NCBI RefSeq assembly: GCF_017872975.1
Contig: NZ_JAGGJP010000002.1
Location: 1-64,000 of the forward strand
Origin: Rubellimicrobium aerolatum
GTDB taxonomy: Bacteria > Pseudomonadota > Alphaproteobacteria > Rhodobacterales > Rhodobacteraceae
Reading direction: 5' to 3'
DNA: 64,000 nt
Part shown: in pieces, positions 55,201-63,111 of the stretch
Layout: each line of letters begins with the position of its first letter
How positions within the stretch are numbered: position 1 is the stretch's first letter
Position numbers and translations under genes: made by a program
The notes under the pieces: generated by a model
Databases searched by the model: none
Told to the model about the DNA's origin: nothing
The model's input: the letters and a program-made list of their open reading frames with translations, nothing else

Positions 55201-55770
55201 CGTGAGATCCGAAGCGTAGGGCTTTCGCACGGGCTTCCCGTCCTCGCCCAGCAGGGGCGCCCCGCCTTCCGGAGGTGCGGCCTCGGGCAGGACTAGCGCG
55301 GCCTCGAGCGGCGGCTCGGGCTGGTAGTCGCCCCAGGTGATGCGGGCTTCGATCCTCGACGCTCCCTCAGGCACGAGCACGGTGAGGCCGACCGAGGACG
55401 GAAGGAAGCTCCGCTTCTTCGCCGGCCCGCCCTCCGCCGCCCCCTCGTCGTCGCGCACGGGCTGGTCGCCCAGCGTCTCCTCGCCGCGCAGGTCGTCCAC
55501 GGCGGCCTCGGCCTGATCCTCCGGCGAGGGCGGCGGGGCCATGGGCGCGTCGATGGAGGGCGCGATCATCCCGGCGAGGTAGAAGGTCGAGGGCGGGACC
55601 TTTCCCAGCACCTCGCGCGCGAGGTCGGGGTCGAGGTCCGGATGCGGGCCGATCAAGTCGCGCCGGAGCATCTCCACAAGGCGCTCCCGGACTTCCACAG
55701 GCGATGCGGGCTTGGGCAGGGCCGACAGGCGGTCGACGGGCTTGGGCAGTTCGGCGTGATCGTCAGGCAT
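52228..55770 (-). CDS. drmA: DISARM helicase DrmA
   Basis: An 1180-residue SF2-type helicase. The Walker A motif is FFPTGGGKTEAYLGL near residue 507, the DExH box is VIQDELHLISGPLG near 737, motif III is STATVRRADKQI, and motif VI is QATSRVGRSRGKPGL near 983. The sequence between, with ACPWCGHEIGPDC and CSNPTCEF, looks like a zinc-binding insertion. This is the DrmA layout: a helicase that loads on viral DNA together with DrmB. AAGGGG precedes the ATG and only 9 bases separate it from the drmMI stop. Confidence 0.93.
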   Translation of the reverse strand: MPDDHAELPKPVDRLSALPKPASPVEVRERLVEMLRRDLIGPHPDLDPDLAREVLGKVPPSTFYLAGMIAPSIDAPMAPPPSPEDQAEAAVDDLRGEETLGDQPVRDDEGAAEGGPAKKRSFLPSSVGLTVLVPEGASRIEARITWGDYQPEPPLEAALVLPEAAPPEGGAPLLGEDGKPVRKPYASDLTWRRIPREERVPLDLIEGARDVVVPGSRTPGRMAFADGLELALRVRPVRETVLPDGTVRRTRAVSVFLVNRRARVVRRYADIATAFQARLELSCEEGFAPRDDLSTYHSEDPDERLADLHYGEACTFAAGHNMSADWEEPREGRIRRVWTEPLPCEEVKGVTADLSREGVELRMEELAAAAEKGPEALRALLDALPRLYGEWAAAQAATVGTLAPRRREVAERCLKEIGEARARIEKGLRRLSGDPMSREAFAIMNRAIARSNRQREAVERKVAPDELGPPKWRLFQIAFILLNLDGLADRESEDRPVVDLLFFPTGGGKTEAYLGLAAFAIARRRLANPGLTGAGLSVVMRYTLRLLTLDQLSRAAGLVCALELERVESKRLGNWPIEIGLWVGGAVTPNRMGSNKDDGDRTLVGWLKRMKKQGGPTPLPLKACPWCGHEIGPDCFTARPNMMKPAQLIVNCSNPTCEFAERLPIVSVDEEIYRRLPAFMIATVDKFANVPWEGRSGAFFGHVDRHDGAGFYGAAEPREGRKLPQELPAIDLVIQDELHLISGPLGTVAGLYETAFDLLASRMVNGVRRGPKIVASTATVRRADKQIRALFGRGETRIFPPPGPSRHDSFFAETDRGAPGRLYLGAGAPGQGPKRVFLRTLQTLLAGAAALSSGTKDDPADPYLTALCYFNALRELGGARRIVDDEVRRNLSHYGVDRVRESPVGVPFVNRSLHETIELTSRVATDKVAKARKALGLPAIDKGSAHVALATNMISVGLDIPRLGLMVVQGQPKTAAEYIQATSRVGRSRGKPGLVVTLLNLHKPRDRTHHEQFRAFHMSFYRAVEATSVTPFASRALDRALAAMLVAAVRHLDPALTPSEAAERAASRDEIVRIVREEVTAKMMLSNLPPDERAGVLSRLDDLRAAWADIADEQTNGGGEFRYDKGAEPQRLLQEPLKPLPTDLDGRRAWFAAGRSMRETEPAALLMLRRPDGSPMKTSP

Positions 55771-55779
55771 TCGTACCCC

Positions 55780-58700
55780 TTACTCCGCCGCAGCTTGGCT
55801 GAGGCGCCTCGCCCGCTCAAGGGGGCTCTCGGCACCCTTGGCCGCCATCTCCTCGGCGTGGCGTTCGGCGTTGAGAGCGAGGAGGCGCTTCAGAACCTCG
55901 TCGCGGATCTCCTGCGGCCAGTGGAGGCGACCCTGGTAGGTGTGCTCGTCCTCGGGCTCGCCGTGCTGGCCGCCCCTACCGTTCTCGCCCTCGGGCTTCT
56001 CGAGGAACACGGGGCGGACGGCCTCTGCGAGGTCGTCCCAGCCGTAGGCAAGCAGCACCGCCCGGTCCATGGCGTCGTGGAGGTCGCGGAGCCGCACGAT
56101 CCCCTCGTCCGTCCGCTCAGGGTCGTGGAAGCGGTTGTAGGTCTTGGTCATGCCGAGGTCCGTCGCGACCATGAGCGCCGCGCGGTGATGATGGTAGGCC
56201 TGCCCGGCAGCCTCGAGTGCCGGGTCGATCTCGTAGCCCAGCGGGAAGGGAAAGGTTTCGAAGCAGTCGGAGGGGGCGTAGCGGAGATCGTCCTTCATGG
56301 AGGAGGAGAAGAACCGCGCCCAGATCTCGTGGATGCGAGATTGGAGAACGGCGAAGGGAGCGAAATCCGAGAAAAGGAATACTTTCAAGGCATGCGAGAA
56401 AGTGTACTTACTGGACATCCTCGCCATTGCGAGATGCGGCGTGACACTGGAAATGCAAAGAACCCAGTCGACTTGCTTCAAACCATGCATGAGACCAAAG
56501 GGAATTCGGCCGTACTTCCACCAGTTATGCTTACGATAACGGCCATCGGGATCGTCACCGAGTACGTCTCTCTGAGGCTTGACTCGCCGCCGAACTATCT
56601 CAACCAGATCACCCCAGTCCTCCGCCACTGGACCGGGATAATCGCTGGGTACCATTCCCCCACGCGACAGTTCAGATCTCACGGCTTCACTGATAGAAAG
56701 CCAGGAAGGCAGGTCCGACGAGCGTCGCAGGGGATAATCTTCAAAATTGATCACGTAACGATCGTGAGCTTGAGTTGGTGAGCTATTTAGTTCCTCACCG
56801 CCAATATAGGGCATGATGCAATCAGCATTCCGCGAATTTGCGGCTACAAGTCGGTGCATCTCCTCCAAAGACTCCGACACCCCCTTTGCGGCAGCGTCGT
56901 CGTCGAAAGTGAAGCCGCTCCCATATATCTTTGCGCCCTCATATGAAAGATTGGCATTCTGGGAGATCGCGTACGGAGCCGCATCGAACTCCCCTGGTAC
57001 CAGATAAGCAGAGATGCGCCCGACCTGCCTGCCATCGAGCACTGGGCTCCGCGCCTTGCCTTTGACCAAGTGAACGACCGACACGACCACGGCGGCCGCG
57101 CCCGGCCACCTAAGCCGCTTCTGCGCCCGCAGGATCGCGCCTCCCTGCCCCAGGATGGCCCGAAGCCCCGTGTCGCGCGTGTCCCCCTGTCCGATGGTGT
57201 TCGTGGCGATGAGCCCAAAGGCTCCTCCCGTCCGCAGGAGCCCGAAGGCCCGCCGGAAGAAATGCGCCACGAGGTCGGCGTTGCCATGCGCGCCCTCGTG
57301 CAGGAGCTGGAGCCAGGGGATGTAGAGCGGCCCCGACCCGTCCGAGATCGTGTTCTTGCCCGCGAAGGGCGGGTTGCCCACCATGGCGTCGAAGCCGCCC
57401 TGCTCGAAGACCTCCGGGAACTCGATCTCCCAATGGAAGGGCGTGATCCCCTGCGCCCGCGCCTGCGCCGCGCGGGCGTGGGACAGGTCGAAGCCGTGGA
57501 GCCCGTCGCGGCTCTTGCTGTCGAACTCGCCCTGGAACGCCTTCATGGCGGCGAGGCGGGCCTTGGGCTTCTCGGCCGTGAAGAAGGTGGCGACGATGGC
57601 ATCCGCCGTCGCGCGGATGTCGGCCAGCCGGCTCTCCGCCGTGCGGAGGAGGCCCGACAGTTCCACCTCGGAGGCGTCGTGCGGCGCGCGTCGGACCAGC
57701 GACCGCGCCTCGCGCCAGCCCTGAAGCCGCTCCTGCACCGCCCCCCGCAGGAACAGCGCCGCGTCGCGGTTGTCGTGGGTCCAGGACCCCTGCGCGATCT
57801 GCTCGGCCGTGAGCCCCACGAGGCTGTCCCCCGCCTTGATGGCGTGGTCAAGGAAGGTGAACTCGTGCTCCGCCGCCAGCGTGGCGAGCCAGAGCGAGAG
57901 CTTGGCAAGGTCTGCCGCCATGGGGTTGCGGTCCACGCCATAGAGGCAGCGCTGCGCCACGAGGCGGCGGGCGTGGGTGGCCTCGTCCTCGTCGGGCGGG
58001 ATCGCGGGCTTGAGGTAGTCGTGCTTGCCCCAGGCCCTTTCGAGCCGCTCCCCGATCTGCCGGCAGGCCTCCACAAGGAAGGCCCCTGACCCGCAGGCCG
58101 GATCGCAGACCTTGAGGTCGAGCACATCATCAGGCCGCGCGTCATCGCCCAGCCGCTCGAAGGCGGGTGCGAGGGCATGCGCCACGATGGGCGCGGTGAG
58201 GGAGCGGGGCGTGTAGTGGCTCCCCGAACGCCGGCGTTCCGCGGTCGGCTGGAGGATTGGGTGCCCTGGCGGGATGGGTGACCTCTCAGGTGAGCCGCGG
58301 GGATCCGCGACAGCGCCGAGGGCGGCCAGGAGGTCCGCCTCGGTCGTGGCCTTGAGTGCGGCCTCCCAGGCCTTGCCCTTGGCATCGACGCCCTGCTCCT
58401 TGAGCCATTTCTGGCGCGCGGCAGGCTTGAGTCGAAGAAGCGTGTCGACGCCAATGAAGGTCGGCAGGCGCTTCTCGTCCCGAACGCATATCATGCGCTC
58501 GGGCGCGGCCTCGGCGGTGAAGCCCATGACAGTCTCGTAGACCGACCCAATCTGCTCCACGTCGAGCGCGCGATAGGAGACCCGCTCCCGCGCCCCGTCG
58601 GCCGTTCGGGCAGGCAGCGTCATCAGCCCGCGCAGGATGCGATGGACGCAGCCGTCGGAGACGCGGAGGACCGCCTCCGACCCGCCGGGCACGCCGCCCT

Positions 58701-59841
58701 CAAGGAACGGGAATACCTTAGGGTCGAAGAGCTTGCCGCCTCGCCCTTTGATCCAGTGCGGATGCCCCTCGTGGACGAGACGGAACACCGACAGGATCTG
58801 CCCCCAGCCGCCATAGCGGTCGTCCATGGTGTCGGGGTTCGTGGCTTGGTCATCCTCAAGCCGCGCGAAGAGTGTGGCGACCGAATAGCCCGACTGCCAG
58901 AGATTCCGCGCCCGGGGCTCGCGCGAGGTGGGCAGGAGATCCCGGTCCTCCGCGTAGAGGAGGAAGACAAGGCGCATGAGGGCCGTGAGCAGCCCCTCGT
59001 AGAGATGCTGCGGCCGTTTCCGGGCCAGGGCCCCGATGGCGTCGGGGTCGGCGCGGTGAAGCCCGCGAAGGAGCTCGTGCAGCGCGCCCAGGACCTGCTC
59101 CGAGAGCTTCTCGGAGACGTCGTTCTGCGACTCGCGGGAGGCCTTCATAAGGGGCTGGAGCCGGTTCTCCGGCGGGCCTGTGAAGAGCCGCTGGTTTCCC
59201 AAGGCGACCTTCAGGCCGCTGAGCAGCGCCCGCCCCTCGGTCCGCGCCAGCGCCGCGAGCGGCCAGGTCATCCATCCCGCCGTCTCGCCTCGCGGCGCGT
59301 AGATCAGCCGAAGCGCGTTGCGGGCCACGAGCACGCCAGCCTCGACGCCGGTCTCGCGGACCATGCGCTCGAGCCGTTGATGGGGTGATGCCGGCCACCC
59401 CTCCTCCTGTCCTCGCTCGTCCGCATCGAGGTCCGGCCGGATCAGGACGAGGAGCTGCGCGGGAGGCAGGCCTTCGGTCGGGCGTGGCCAGAGCACTGCC
59501 CAGTCGGGGAACACATGCGTCTCGTACTCGGGGACCGCGACGGCCAGCCCTCCAGGTAACTCCGGCCCCCCCGGCGCGCCGGCCACGAATCCAGCCGGCC
59601 ATCTCAGGACTCCGCCAAAGAAGGACCAGGGATCGCGAAGCGCGAATTGAGCATCGTCGGATCGCCGATCCTCCCGCGGGTCGAGCCCGAGCGCTTCGGC
59701 GGTCTCCTCCGAGTCCGCCGCACGCTGCCGATCGGGCTCGAGGCCCCGTTCCCGAAGCACGTTGGCCCCAAGCACCAGTCCTTGCGGCCTGATCTCGCCC
59801 AGCCACAGGTCCGTCGCGTCCGCCGGCCGATCCCCCCTCAT
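55780..59841 (-). CDS. drmMI: DISARM class 1 N6-adenine DNA methyltransferase DrmMI
   Basis: A 1353-residue Type-IIG-like adenine methyltransferase that protects host DNA in class 1 DISARM. The AdoMet motif is VCDPACGSGAFLVEACRQIG and the catalytic motif is AMVGNPPFAGKNTI. The N-terminal 600 residues are helical with YEGLLTALMRLVFLLYAEDR. A stretch of clearly lower GC (about 56350-57010, residues 930-1170) covers the predicted target-recognition region. The in-frame track extends beyond 59841, but ATG 59841 has GGAGGGG before it and overlaps the drmD stop (ATGA), so it is chosen. Confidence 0.92.
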   Translation of the reverse strand: MRGDRPADATDLWLGEIRPQGLVLGANVLRERGLEPDRQRAADSEETAEALGLDPREDRRSDDAQFALRDPWSFFGGVLRWPAGFVAGAPGGPELPGGLAVAVPEYETHVFPDWAVLWPRPTEGLPPAQLLVLIRPDLDADERGQEEGWPASPHQRLERMVRETGVEAGVLVARNALRLIYAPRGETAGWMTWPLAALARTEGRALLSGLKVALGNQRLFTGPPENRLQPLMKASRESQNDVSEKLSEQVLGALHELLRGLHRADPDAIGALARKRPQHLYEGLLTALMRLVFLLYAEDRDLLPTSREPRARNLWQSGYSVATLFARLEDDQATNPDTMDDRYGGWGQILSVFRLVHEGHPHWIKGRGGKLFDPKVFPFLEGGVPGGSEAVLRVSDGCVHRILRGLMTLPARTADGARERVSYRALDVEQIGSVYETVMGFTAEAAPERMICVRDEKRLPTFIGVDTLLRLKPAARQKWLKEQGVDAKGKAWEAALKATTEADLLAALGAVADPRGSPERSPIPPGHPILQPTAERRRSGSHYTPRSLTAPIVAHALAPAFERLGDDARPDDVLDLKVCDPACGSGAFLVEACRQIGERLERAWGKHDYLKPAIPPDEDEATHARRLVAQRCLYGVDRNPMAADLAKLSLWLATLAAEHEFTFLDHAIKAGDSLVGLTAEQIAQGSWTHDNRDAALFLRGAVQERLQGWREARSLVRRAPHDASEVELSGLLRTAESRLADIRATADAIVATFFTAEKPKARLAAMKAFQGEFDSKSRDGLHGFDLSHARAAQARAQGITPFHWEIEFPEVFEQGGFDAMVGNPPFAGKNTISDGSGPLYIPWLQLLHEGAHGNADLVAHFFRRAFGLLRTGGAFGLIATNTIGQGDTRDTGLRAILGQGGAILRAQKRLRWPGAAAVVVSVVHLVKGKARSPVLDGRQVGRISAYLVPGEFDAAPYAISQNANLSYEGAKIYGSGFTFDDDAAAKGVSESLEEMHRLVAANSRNADCIMPYIGGEELNSSPTQAHDRYVINFEDYPLRRSSDLPSWLSISEAVRSELSRGGMVPSDYPGPVAEDWGDLVEIVRRRVKPQRDVLGDDPDGRYRKHNWWKYGRIPFGLMHGLKQVDWVLCISSVTPHLAMARMSSKYTFSHALKVFLFSDFAPFAVLQSRIHEIWARFFSSSMKDDLRYAPSDCFETFPFPLGYEIDPALEAAGQAYHHHRAALMVATDLGMTKTYNRFHDPERTDEGIVRLRDLHDAMDRAVLLAYGWDDLAEAVRPVFLEKPEGENGRGGQHGEPEDEHTYQGRLHWPQEIRDEVLKRLLALNAERHAEEMAAKGAESPLERARRLSQAAAE

Positions 59842-62800
59842 GTCTGCCCCTCCGGCCAAAGATAGACGATTCCGACCGGTTCCACCTGCCGCGCGGCGAT
59901 CCGGTAGCCCTCGCGCACCCGCGCCGGCTCGGCTTCGATATCGCGCTCGAGGCGCGCCACCTTGTCGTCCCAGGACTTCCGGTCGGCCTCCTTCTGGCGC
60001 CTCTCGCGGTCGGCCTGCGCGCGCTCCTCGTCGCTCCGCAGATCCAGCACACCCTGCGCCGGCGGAACCCATTCAGCGCGAGCCGCAGCCACGCGGGCGA
60101 GCTGCCGGCGGATCAGGTCGGCGATGGCGGAAGCCTCGCGTTCGCCATTCTCCTGAAGCTGGCCGCGCGCCACCTCCTCGGCGGCTCGCGCCCGCTCCTC
60201 GGCATGAAGGCGAAGGTCCGTGACGTCCCGGGCCACCCAGGCTGCGACCCGTTCCGCGATCTCCGGGCGGACAGAGCCGCCGGCCCGCAGCGCCTCATGC
60301 AGTTGGGCCAGGGTGGCGGCCTCTCCCTGCTCGCCAAACGGGCTCAGCGGACGCACCTCGCGGTCCGCCTCACGCCAGCGTGCGGTTACGGGGATGATCT
60401 CTTCGTGGAGCCTCTGGCCGGCTGGCCCAAAGAGCGCCAGACGGGAGATCAGCACCACCCGGGCCTGAGGTCCGCCTGCCGGCACGATCGCCACGCGATC
60501 GAGGGCGTCGGCGAAGCCCCTCGCTCGGAATCGCGACACGAGCCGCTTCACGAGGCGATGCTCCAGATGCAGCTGGATCACGTCCTGCGGCTCCGGCTCC
60601 CCCGGGCGGAGCGCCGGCGGCGAGAAGACGAGCCCGCGCGGCGGGTTCTTCGCCCGCCAGCGCGCCAACTCGCGCGGACCCGGTGGCCGGCCAGGGCGCA
60701 ACTCATCGAGGAGCGACTGCCAGCTCGGATCACCGGCAAAGGCCGGATCATCAGGGCTGAGATGGAGGGCTTCCGGAACGCTGAAATCTCCAGGGCGCAG
60801 GGCCGTCCCCCGCCCTACAAGCCCGAGCGCCTGGTCCACGACAACCATGAGATCGCGGGGATCTACGCCGATCCGCCTTCGCGCGCGTTCTTGGATCGCG
60901 GCGAGCTTGTCGTTTTCTTGCCTGAGGCGATCGAGCCGCGCCGTGCCCTCGTCCCCCATCTCGCGCCGAGCCGCCTCGACTCCCTTCGGCGTGTCAGCCG
61001 ACAGCACCCGGGCGAGCTCCCGGGCTTCGCCGCGCCCGATCCCCGCCCGCAGCCGACCCTCGATGTCCTCGCGGATCACCTGCCCCGCGGCGCCGAGCTC
61101 GCGCCGGATGCGCTCCGTCTTGGCGACCAGCGCGTCCAGAACGCGATCCTCCTCGCGCTGCGCATAGGAGAAGTAGCGGCAGGTCACGACAGCGGAGGGC
61201 TGGAGCTTGCGGTCGACCCGCCCGTTGCGCTGCTCCAGGCGCGACGGGTTCCAGGGCAGGTCGAAGTGAAATAGGTCGTGGCAGCGCGCCTGGAGATTGA
61301 TCCCCTCCCGGGCAGCATCGGTGCAGACGAGGATCCTCACCCGGGTCTTCTCGAAGGGGGCGTTGAACTCGATCTTGATGCGGTCGCGCGTGTCCTGATC
61401 CGCCCGGCCGGTGAAGCGCAGGATGCGCCCATCGACATCGACGCCCAAGCCGTCGAGCGCCTCCTCAACTCTCGCCACGAGCCACCGATGGGTGTCCTCC
61501 CATTCGGTGAATATGATAAGCCGCCGGTCCCGCCATACCGTGCCGTCGAGCATCTCGGCCCGGATCCACTCCATGATCCGCTCGATCCGCGCGTCGGGCC
61601 GGTGCCGATGCGCGTCGGCCAGCGCCAGCATTTCGTCGATCCGGGTCAGGGCCAGCGGTTTGCCCCTGCCCGCCAGTCTCCGGGTCTCGATCGCGATGCG
61701 GTCATCATCCTCCGGCTCGTCGCTCTCGGCGAGGGCCCTGCGCTCGAGAGTGCGGCGGTGGGTGGAAAGGCTGCGGTGGAAGGCGGCGAGGGACGAGAAC
61801 AGGCGTTGCTGGAACAGCGCCAGGAGAAAGCGCGTAGACTGCGACCCCGCCGCGCCGGCCACCATGTCGGCCAGCATCTCGGCGAGGCGCAGCTCCGGGG
61901 CGTCCTCGGGCAGGCCGCTGATGACGACGGGTTCCACGCGGCGCTCGGGGAAGGGCTCGCCGAGTTGGCGCAGGTCCTCCTTGAGCCGCCGCACCATAAC
62001 AGGCTCGAGATCCTGGGGTTCGACCGGGATGCCGCGGGTGAAGCGCTGCGGGTCGAGGATCTCGAGCAGCGTCGAGAAGGCATTGGAATGCCCGTTGTGT
62101 GGTGTGGCCGACAGGAACAGGCGGTGCTCGAAGCGCCCGGCAAGATCCCGGACCGCTCGCGTCATCTGACTTTCCGTGGCGTAAGCGCCGCTGCTGGACG
62201 GAGCAGCATGGTGCGCCTCGTCGAGAATCAGAAGGGAGCCCGGCCGGAAGGCGCCAAGGCTGTCGCGGAGCGGACCGGCATAGGCGTCCTCGGACAGGAC
62301 GGCGTGGGACAAGGCGAAGAAGGATCCGAGCGCCCAGGGGTTCGCTCCGAACCCGCGCATCCGACGCGTCCATGCCAGATGCTCCGCGTCCACGACCGTC
62401 AGGTCGAGACCGAACTTCTGCGCCATCTCGTCCTGCCATTGCAGGATCATCGACGCGGGCGCGGCGACCACGACGAAGTCGATGCGCCGTCGCAGAAGAA
62501 GTTCGCGAACGATGAGGCCGGCCTCGACGGTCTTGCCCAGGCCCACATCATCCGCGATCAGGAGATTCGCTCGCGGAAGCTCCAACGCTTTGTGAAGCGG
62601 CAGGAGCTGGTAGGGGTCAAGGCGGATGCCTGACCGGAACGGCGCCTGGAACAGCGACCGATCGGCCGCTGAGGCAGTCCCCCATTCGGTGACCTTCAGG
62701 TGTGCGCCGAGATCCTTGGCTTCCGCCGGCTGTGCCGAGGCGAGGCTGGACCATTCATCCGAGAGCCCCCGCCATGTCCGCTCCGCGGCGAGGCAGAGGT

Positions 62801-62936
62801 CGAGCGTCTCGCCCTGGGCGTCATCGTCGATGCAGACCAGTCTGTGAGCAGCAGGCCGTCCCTCACCGATTGACTGGACCAGCCATCGCCGGCCTCTAGC
62901 CTCCACAAGTTCACCAATTACAACCTCGGTCACCAC
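59838..62936 (-). CDS. drmD: DISARM class 1 SNF2-family helicase DrmD
   Basis: A 1032-residue Swi2/Snf2 ATPase. Motifs: Walker A DDVGLGKTVEAG (residues 129-140), DEAH box LLILDEAHHA (239-242), FLSATPHNGHSNAF near 275, and the C-terminal lobe RILRFTGRADQDTRDR with LPWNPSRLEQRNGRVDR. The last 350 residues are mainly helical with charged repeats. This is the first gene of class 1 DISARM and defines the class. The start is GTG 62936, with GGGGGAGGATGAGTG before it. A 175-base gap to the CNB-TIR gene may contain its own promoter. Confidence 0.93.
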   Translation of the reverse strand: MVTEVVIGELVEARGRRWLVQSIGEGRPAAHRLVCIDDDAQGETLDLCLAAERTWRGLSDEWSSLASAQPAEAKDLGAHLKVTEWGTASAADRSLFQAPFRSGIRLDPYQLLPLHKALELPRANLLIADDVGLGKTVEAGLIVRELLLRRRIDFVVVAAPASMILQWQDEMAQKFGLDLTVVDAEHLAWTRRMRGFGANPWALGSFFALSHAVLSEDAYAGPLRDSLGAFRPGSLLILDEAHHAAPSSSGAYATESQMTRAVRDLAGRFEHRLFLSATPHNGHSNAFSTLLEILDPQRFTRGIPVEPQDLEPVMVRRLKEDLRQLGEPFPERRVEPVVISGLPEDAPELRLAEMLADMVAGAAGSQSTRFLLALFQQRLFSSLAAFHRSLSTHRRTLERRALAESDEPEDDDRIAIETRRLAGRGKPLALTRIDEMLALADAHRHRPDARIERIMEWIRAEMLDGTVWRDRRLIIFTEWEDTHRWLVARVEEALDGLGVDVDGRILRFTGRADQDTRDRIKIEFNAPFEKTRVRILVCTDAAREGINLQARCHDLFHFDLPWNPSRLEQRNGRVDRKLQPSAVVTCRYFSYAQREEDRVLDALVAKTERIRRELGAAGQVIREDIEGRLRAGIGRGEARELARVLSADTPKGVEAARREMGDEGTARLDRLRQENDKLAAIQERARRRIGVDPRDLMVVVDQALGLVGRGTALRPGDFSVPEALHLSPDDPAFAGDPSWQSLLDELRPGRPPGPRELARWRAKNPPRGLVFSPPALRPGEPEPQDVIQLHLEHRLVKRLVSRFRARGFADALDRVAIVPAGGPQARVVLISRLALFGPAGQRLHEEIIPVTARWREADREVRPLSPFGEQGEAATLAQLHEALRAGGSVRPEIAERVAAWVARDVTDLRLHAEERARAAEEVARGQLQENGEREASAIADLIRRQLARVAAARAEWVPPAQGVLDLRSDEERAQADRERRQKEADRKSWDDKVARLERDIEAEPARVREGYRIAARQVEPVGIVYLWPEGQT

Positions 62937-63044
62937 TCATCCTCCCCCACCCGCGAGAGGTAATGAGCCGAGGATTTCTGCCGAAGGCAAGTTCTCCCAG
63001 TGGAGGCGGCATCCAGAGCTGCCGATCGAATCGGTAGAGCAAGG

Positions 63045-63080
63045 ATTTAATATGACACCCACCGCGACGTCTCAGTCCAA
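63045..63080 (-). promoter_or_regulatory. possible promoter of the DISARM operon
   Basis: On the minus strand TTGGAC (63080-63075) is followed by an AT-rich block TCATATTAAATCC about 20 bases on, the only AT-rich patch in this gap. The spacing is slightly long and the -10 match is loose. It lies about 110 bases before the drmD start. Confidence 0.25.
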
Positions 63081-63111
63081 AGCGGCGGCCCGCCTGCGTG
63101 TTGGCCGTTCC

